Source: Adineta steineri | Taxonomy: Eukaryota; Rotifera; Eurotatoria; Adinetida; Adinetidae | Assembly: GCA_905250115.1 (NCBI GenBank) | Contig: CAJNOI010000091.1 | Coordinates: forward strand, 310,001 to 374,000 | Length of the DNA: 64,000 bases | Direction of reading: 5' to 3' | Shown: positions 62,301 through 64,000 of the stretch, one piece after another | Position numbering within the stretch: position 1 is the first letter of the stretch | Layout of the letters: each line of letters begins with the position of its first letter | Position numbers and translations under genes: made by a program | The notes under the pieces: model-generated | The model's database searches: none | What the model was told of the DNA's origin: nothing | The model's input: the letters and a program-made list of their open reading frames with translations, nothing else

Positions 62301-63810
62301 CTATTTGATCTGCTAGATTTTGTAATCTTTGAAGTTCTGTTAAAATAATCGTTTCTTTCTCAATGTCATCCATTCTCTGGTCCTCTTTGAAATCTTCAAT
62401 TCTTTCTTTAGTTTTCATTATTTTCTGTGGCAACAATTTAACATCCTTTATTTTGAGTGTTTTTAGACCATTGTTTAACTTGTCCGTCATCTTTTGCAAT
62501 TTCATTTGAGTACCATCAGGATCAACAGACAATTCTTTAGTTAATCTATCGATTTCATTCCATAGATTTTGTAGTCGATGGTATTCTTTCAGAAAAACTC
62601 TCTCTTTCTCTGCATCGTCAATTCTTTCTTCTTCTTCATAATCCTTAATTCTATCTTCTGTTTTCAATATTTTCTGTAATAACATTTGAATATCTTTAAC
62701 TTTGATTTTTTCTAAGCCTCTACGAAATTCTTCTTCCAACTTTTTTATTTTTGATTGAAGATTATCTTGAGGATTTGGTGATTCTTTCATTTGATCAATC
62801 TTTTTTTTTAAATTTTCCAGCCGTTGAAGTTCTTTCAGAAGGACTCTCTCTTTTTCTGCATCGTCAATTCTTTCTTCTTCTTCATAATCCTTAATTCTCT
62901 CTTCTGTTTTCGATATCCTTTGTGGTAATGTTAGAATATCTTTTATTTTCAATTTAGCTACGCTATTCTGTAAATCTTCTTCCATGTGGTGAAGCTCTAA
63001 CTGGCTATTATTCTGTGACACAGAAGGTATATGCTCCGATCTAGTTACTTCATCTACAAGACTTTGCAATTTTCGGAGTTCTATCAGATAAAACATTTCT
63101 TTTTTAGCATCATCCATTCTTTCCTCTTCTTCATAGTCTCTGATTCGTTCTGTTGTCTTCTGTATTTTTTGGGGTAATATATCTAAATTTTTTACTCCTA
63201 ACCTATTTTGTTCATACTCCAATAGTTGTTGCAATTCACGAAGCATATGAGCTTTACCTTCATTTGAATGTTGAGAATCAGTTGTACTTGAAGTCAAATG
63301 GTCTTTTGAATATGTTTGTTGAACAATAAAATTTGATTTTTTTTCTATTTCAAGCGCATCCAATAAATATTTAATGATCAATGCAGAACTATGTGCTGGA
63401 TCATTGTTCTTTACTACATCTCTTGATTGAAGAGTAACAGATGGATATACATCAGCAAATTGGTATTGTAATTTATCTGGAACAATATTTGTTTCATTTA
63501 CAGGATCAATATACTCAGCCCGTAAAATTCGATTAGTTTCTTGGAATTCGATTAAAACCCCAATCCAACGTGAGTTTTCAAAAAAATATGGAATTAATAG
63601 AATGCGATCGTCCGAATGCTCTTCACGTTCTTGATGCAATAGCCGTTCTAATTGTCCTTCGGTATTATCATTAATAGCCGACAGCACATATACTTCTTTT
63701 GAAAATGATTCAGAATATTCTTGTTGCATTTTTTTCAATTTAGACATTAGCAGTGTCTGAATATTATTAAAGCTAAATAGTGTGCTTGTTGAATATTGTG
63801 AGGCTTCCAT
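53383..63810 (-). CDS. Giant intronless protein: Ulp1-like, repeats, GTPase, SecA motor, vWA
   Basis: Function unknown; 3475 residues in one exon. Residues 30-155: Ulp1/C48-like fold (RILLIPYFFENSRWIGVLI, YIDP, NDPAHSSAL) lacking the expected His (R81) and Cys. 207-503: four helical repeats of 82-83 residues (LPQ-I-KT-ERI-DYEEEERIDD). About 660-900: P-loop GTPase with GPTGSGKSTT (669-678), DAPG (D753), TKYPD (T827), nearest to AIG1/septin-like GTPases. 900-2600: mostly helical/coiled coil. 2600-3170: SecA-like motor with RPHVGQ, GTGEGKS (2707-2713), DEVD (2811), VTGT (2966), GRGTDF (3095) and MGRGARQGEKG (3131). 3230-3450: vWA with MIDAS DATGSM (D3245) and GGGDYEEA. No signal peptide or membrane segment, and no SecA zinc tail. 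A donor/acceptor pair (63977/63829) suggests a 5'UTR intron. Domain calls are firm except the first. Confidence 0.9.
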   Translation of the reverse strand: MEASQYSTSTLFSFNNIQTLLMSKLKKMQQEYSESFSKEVYVLSAINDNTEGQLERLLHQEREEHSDDRILLIPYFFENSRWIGVLIEFQETNRILRAEYIDPVNETNIVPDKLQYQFADVYPSVTLQSRDVVKNNDPAHSSALIIKYLLDALEIEKKSNFIVQQTYSKDHLTSSTTDSQHSNEGKAHMLRELQQLLEYEQNRLGVKNLDILPQKIQKTTERIRDYEEEERMDDAKKEMFYLIELRKLQSLVDEVTRSEHIPSVSQNNSQLELHHMEEDLQNSVAKLKIKDILTLPQRISKTEERIKDYEEEERIDDAEKERVLLKELQRLENLKKKIDQMKESPNPQDNLQSKIKKLEEEFRRGLEKIKVKDIQMLLQKILKTEDRIKDYEEEERIDDAEKERVFLKEYHRLQNLWNEIDRLTKELSVDPDGTQMKLQKMTDKLNNGLKTLKIKDVKLLPQKIMKTKERIEDFKEDQRMDDIEKETIILTELQRLQNLADQIAEYSLSSHLESKSIPSESDIVDSNVDDSMNFANEQKQLLHIDELLAEIVSMPDCARKTVFELLIYFGRIVLKEDTNPNNQDLISSSFEKLKYQLKREEQVSDDVETIVHNLTKFITSDQYQVIIHDLHVLLKALRLVNVSEIQRLIGKAKEAAELIKNKDIVLLIGPTGSGKSTTIQFLSGAKMQHVKVETTPGKYLDHVAMIGPIDNPDLKYVTTTPLQRSETRYIATVTIQLKDILGPHVTDTIVLCDAPGFEDTSGPEVDIANSIGVIDALKRTNSVKLLVLSSYLTLGDKGQGIQKLAHILVNMIRGIEDRLNSIVYAFTKYPDTKDINSLLVEIKRAHVDNDVTLSSDSAFVSVLTDMIDKTEDNTFKIEPTKDQPHKLLRTLKKITQGIKNPGEIFSLSMSEKTRSIINDHIQKDRFSIICAMKHKDIDLVLFYLNDLEILKDLINQGFVRIVYVESIGFVSDNISNYCSEIKEKFNRALISQDGLQKKDISDYQKCIEYLTNAQMLRKHLDSTLLSPASMLQNIIIELNKLSISLQEEELNSPLIAVYLQNFFELKNTFSELEDSYNDTCQDFQNRLHQLIKTAREFILTNDFPKIAKIILAIYQSVCVLKNYLNNQIQDSYSDIVKYFLQHLNSLLDEIEPFLVKLRLSNEEFEIIKNSTEILKSAKENAPLQESISKSFVEKSDEYQVSEGKKHSLRDIYDKFIQKIICHFNKISLRIKEIFDNSGDQALEHIKSLVNDMDSLRTIPELEAKTAEIYYKTIENIRIHMQKIQAETEKLITNMDQNINMTNFKSLAKSLVRLKNSEWISKASPGTFENLLERITEELVQNATQLRDSLRRLDFTLKYPENISLAIEIVKKIELMRDLEGSIKELKGFREEIVKRFTECAKASFERIQKTFSLEDKDVYRIKQNLRNLEEIKREYESLQPARVYLQKQGYADINMLNDEIKELIKKQNELGQKRENIEKNKESELNKFNTIIGEYMNMRASQTGMVGSIVNAVKPNYSVRNVRANNYLSNCGYSNIDEIYNKISDVERFHQSNLQQLEDQNSEIIVSLTNLRSINEEYESLLKIRHSSSDEINYLREKGFNDYEIFDDKIKKMTKVINERGNSKQTHHFNDKLNASIANNAMIYTIQCERADYDSVRENAIDVNENLRKYVREYGNFLKQEINRTFFEIRTISNEKNPLLYTQELEMHLRELSSFNKYSHVFQCINGDEIIEYWQQEFLSFHHILSAKMEEYKLEGKLRELRDQIIIAQALSCVDRFCVVIFAGNGFGSLYRQYHGEINKESRVIYRTVLEYISKEDFANAANKLSEIDEDPWNVRDKAQIENDLQSSLNKLMRDTKSIAHWLDGKIEREDNRDQIIKIKENMDKIRTACNKNSIIRLLDEKTRGNLQTFDDEINDILAGILFRGLSSIEAFMQADSFFEVEQGMERLSQIQRELTGYCVSEDVEKKGKELRGRIDSIVTEILNRIDFSDVNKYSVDPPKDLLIKLKVVAAHGSAKFTQAYTSITGKIRQNFNLAIEDVRKAPLNERSARMHSLNYALHFLPDDLQIQFKQQIDELSKLIANEVNGHKEDLDKLLINTDHSDHSIVEIGRRAAQYNKQNMRDLLRVLQEQCLKKLYIYQANIGKSFDEHKSEIPIHLVKKILMYEKHVGMYIPGIKGISENIRKLIKKNFQTCSVTLSNISTIEQTDIVVKAFLDLETYLLFFNTLDKKVNEFFPNDIIQNMNNSIEKMSTYLNENSQKFRTALEDKNVIDLQKTMLISNNWKVLLQHIKQCSVNHRLIEDLSILLKNVISYEDMYSEFENLIEQLKENIYVEFITDETIRYETTRDELFNNIKYSMNILRSINQKFKDNDLIIIDIDSLENEIKNKVDQIKNQLMSKASQSHLTTDDTDSFRTYYNHLISLNKHLKSSCIDIQQVLEDAKENVLKKVNVLCQELENNIKDIDIVANKLSQMKFYAENLPMFGKYINDKIDNFLKCYQGKRGATGIFCLSSELEKSEIGARMINEHSALSAKEVVQRRKNMQNQDNIDYMLNKLTGTDIDKEVLRSRYETFNSTYQKLIHKFLKTIQQNDTNEPDLEVLVTQTKSLVSSVNKKPGSFMWTESFKDDIPVLLAHIFAIWTLKNTQHYNTMRGIEDANSYLLRPHVGQVIAILRLLGLGYAKKSKLPILNVTYSKKIAEDLENNLVELGTGEGKSVVMAVTACVFALTDVDVNCSCYSDVLSTRDAKDFASVFVTLGIEKRIEYGTFNKLCEQLLNEQCNIRDKVRDMIVNNKSTIDAIDTKSRIRAKVLLIDEVDVFLSDKYYGGVYIPSVYLKDPSIKALLDAIWQNKTVISLNAVKSLPAYKTCINKYTNWIFLFDEAIKDMLAALKSYKSSTYIVHNDKIAYVDGESIADNVVLGYDTVWTYYYENEKGNISKDSLDDNVGILINCGTFSYAEMPHEFVFIGGVTGTLKTLAEVEKKILENVYSITRKTYIPSVYGESNRKYNPSFDVQVVNESEYFMEIFGEIRTICDLHRSILVFFESEEKLTAFYRSEIFAPMRKNVHIITEKVSVSDRELFVKRASQADKVTLLTRMFGRGTDFICRNQKLLLDGGIHVLQTFFSEEKSEEYQIMGRGARQGEKGSYRMILLDSDLEWILGSTWKDDIVKIHHEKLHDNLDKIRTALYESKAGAKGLGIKQCEADHKASKEFMSDLASGKISEAKTFLAKRNQGANLVIAPSRSVLLMDATGSMSNLLSAAKETVCTMFERASTVLSKNGLPDDAFQMQFVVYRDYDCKADGILQSSSWETKPSKLRDFMATVTAKGGGDYEEAIEIGLSHAVEQSEQSDGLSQVILVADAPTKDVSAINRDRETNGGEAYWSKTKYKTPTHYLTELQKLKAKNIPIHAFYLHDGAEKNFREMSSATSGRCEKLNINSPQGAEMLTNFVTEEVLRKTAGSQGNEMVEYYRQKYVSHTYT
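62302..63192 (-). repeat. Four tandem 82-83-codon repeats in the giant gene
   Basis: Units start at residues about 207, 288, 370 and 453, each with LPQ(K/R)I-KT-ERI-DYEEEERIDDAEKE. Units 2 and 3 are nearly identical in DNA: a 42-base run at 62611-62652 recurs exactly at 62857-62898, 246 bases (82 codons) apart. Copy number may vary between alleles. Confidence 0.9.
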
Positions 63811-64000
63811 TATTCAAAATATTAGCTTCTGTTGATCAGGTATCTTAGTTAAGATGTGTTTTGACGAGTTTGTCTAAAAGGAAACGATGGTAGAAACTTT
63901 GTTTTATCTCCGTTATTAATAAAAAGAAAGTATTTCTAAATGTATTTTTAGGCAATATAGATCAAATTAGTACTTACTAAATTAGAAATATTTCGATAGG
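63811..64000 (-). promoter_or_regulatory. 5' flank and probable leader intron of the giant gene
   Basis: On the minus strand GTAAGTA (starts 63977) and ATCAACAG (ends 63829) make a consensus GT-AG pair of 149 bases that ends 18 bases before the ATG. This would be a non-coding leader intron. The promoter lies further out, beyond the window edge or in its last bases. Confidence 0.4.

Noticed and set aside
53383..63810. Bacterial contamination as the source of the SecA-like gene
   Set aside because: The protein mixes domains absent from bacterial SecA, has local AT-rich codon use and lies on the same contig as animal genes with introns. A misassembly is still possible in principle but no gap lies nearby.
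1..64000. CRISPR arrays, tRNA or rRNA genes, bacterial operons
   Set aside because: No regularly spaced repeat array, cloverleaf with anticodon arm, or rRNA core segment was seen on either strand.

Overview
The window is an AT-rich (roughly 70% A+T by eye) animal nuclear contig with one assembly gap of 100 N. Genes are split by many short GT-AG introns, mostly 45-70 bases, and are packed closely on both strands. All recognisable gene families are metazoan. Compact gene spacing, tiny introns, many short TIR elements in introns, and a huge intronless gene of mixed bacterial/eukaryotic domains fit a rotifer, most probably a bdelloid. That assignment is inference.

Layout. 1-1189 (-): N-terminal half of a CPEB2-4/Orb2-like, polyQ-rich RNA-binding protein whose RRMs lie outside the window. 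3296-5758 (-): RN-tre/USP6NL-like TBC RabGAP. 5871-6155 (-): POLE4 histone-fold protein. 7458-9379 (+): C6orf136-like protein. 9856-14376 (+): oxysterol-binding protein OSBP. 14796-19094 (+): TMEM8/PGAP6-like EGF-7TM protein. 19663-22458 (+): Artemis/SNM1C nuclease. 22555-23199 (+): TMEM35/NACHO-like protein. 24115-24471 (-): divergent NPY/NPF-like neuropeptide precursor. A sparse stretch with the gap follows. 27732-31295 (-): BDP1 (TFIIIB), head to head with 31602-32993 (+): PIGV. 33038-38053 (+): PPP4R4. 38918-46106 (+): SLC4 bicarbonate transporter. 48791-50327 (+): peptide-type GPCR. 51719-52120 (+): orphan ORF. 53383-63810 (-): a 3475-residue intronless protein.

Most genes are single-copy housekeeping genes with no operon-like logic. 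The exon models were built by hand; for all complete genes the exon sums are multiples of three and the joined frames restore family motifs. Six TIR elements with different target-site signatures (842-bp element with TTAGG; TAA; two hAT-like; TTAA; TA) all lie inside introns.

The standout is the giant protein. It joins a degenerate Ulp1-like domain, four 82-83-residue repeats, a P-loop GTPase, about 1800 residues of helical sequence, a complete SecA-type motor core and a C-terminal vWA domain. I know of no characterised system with this layout.
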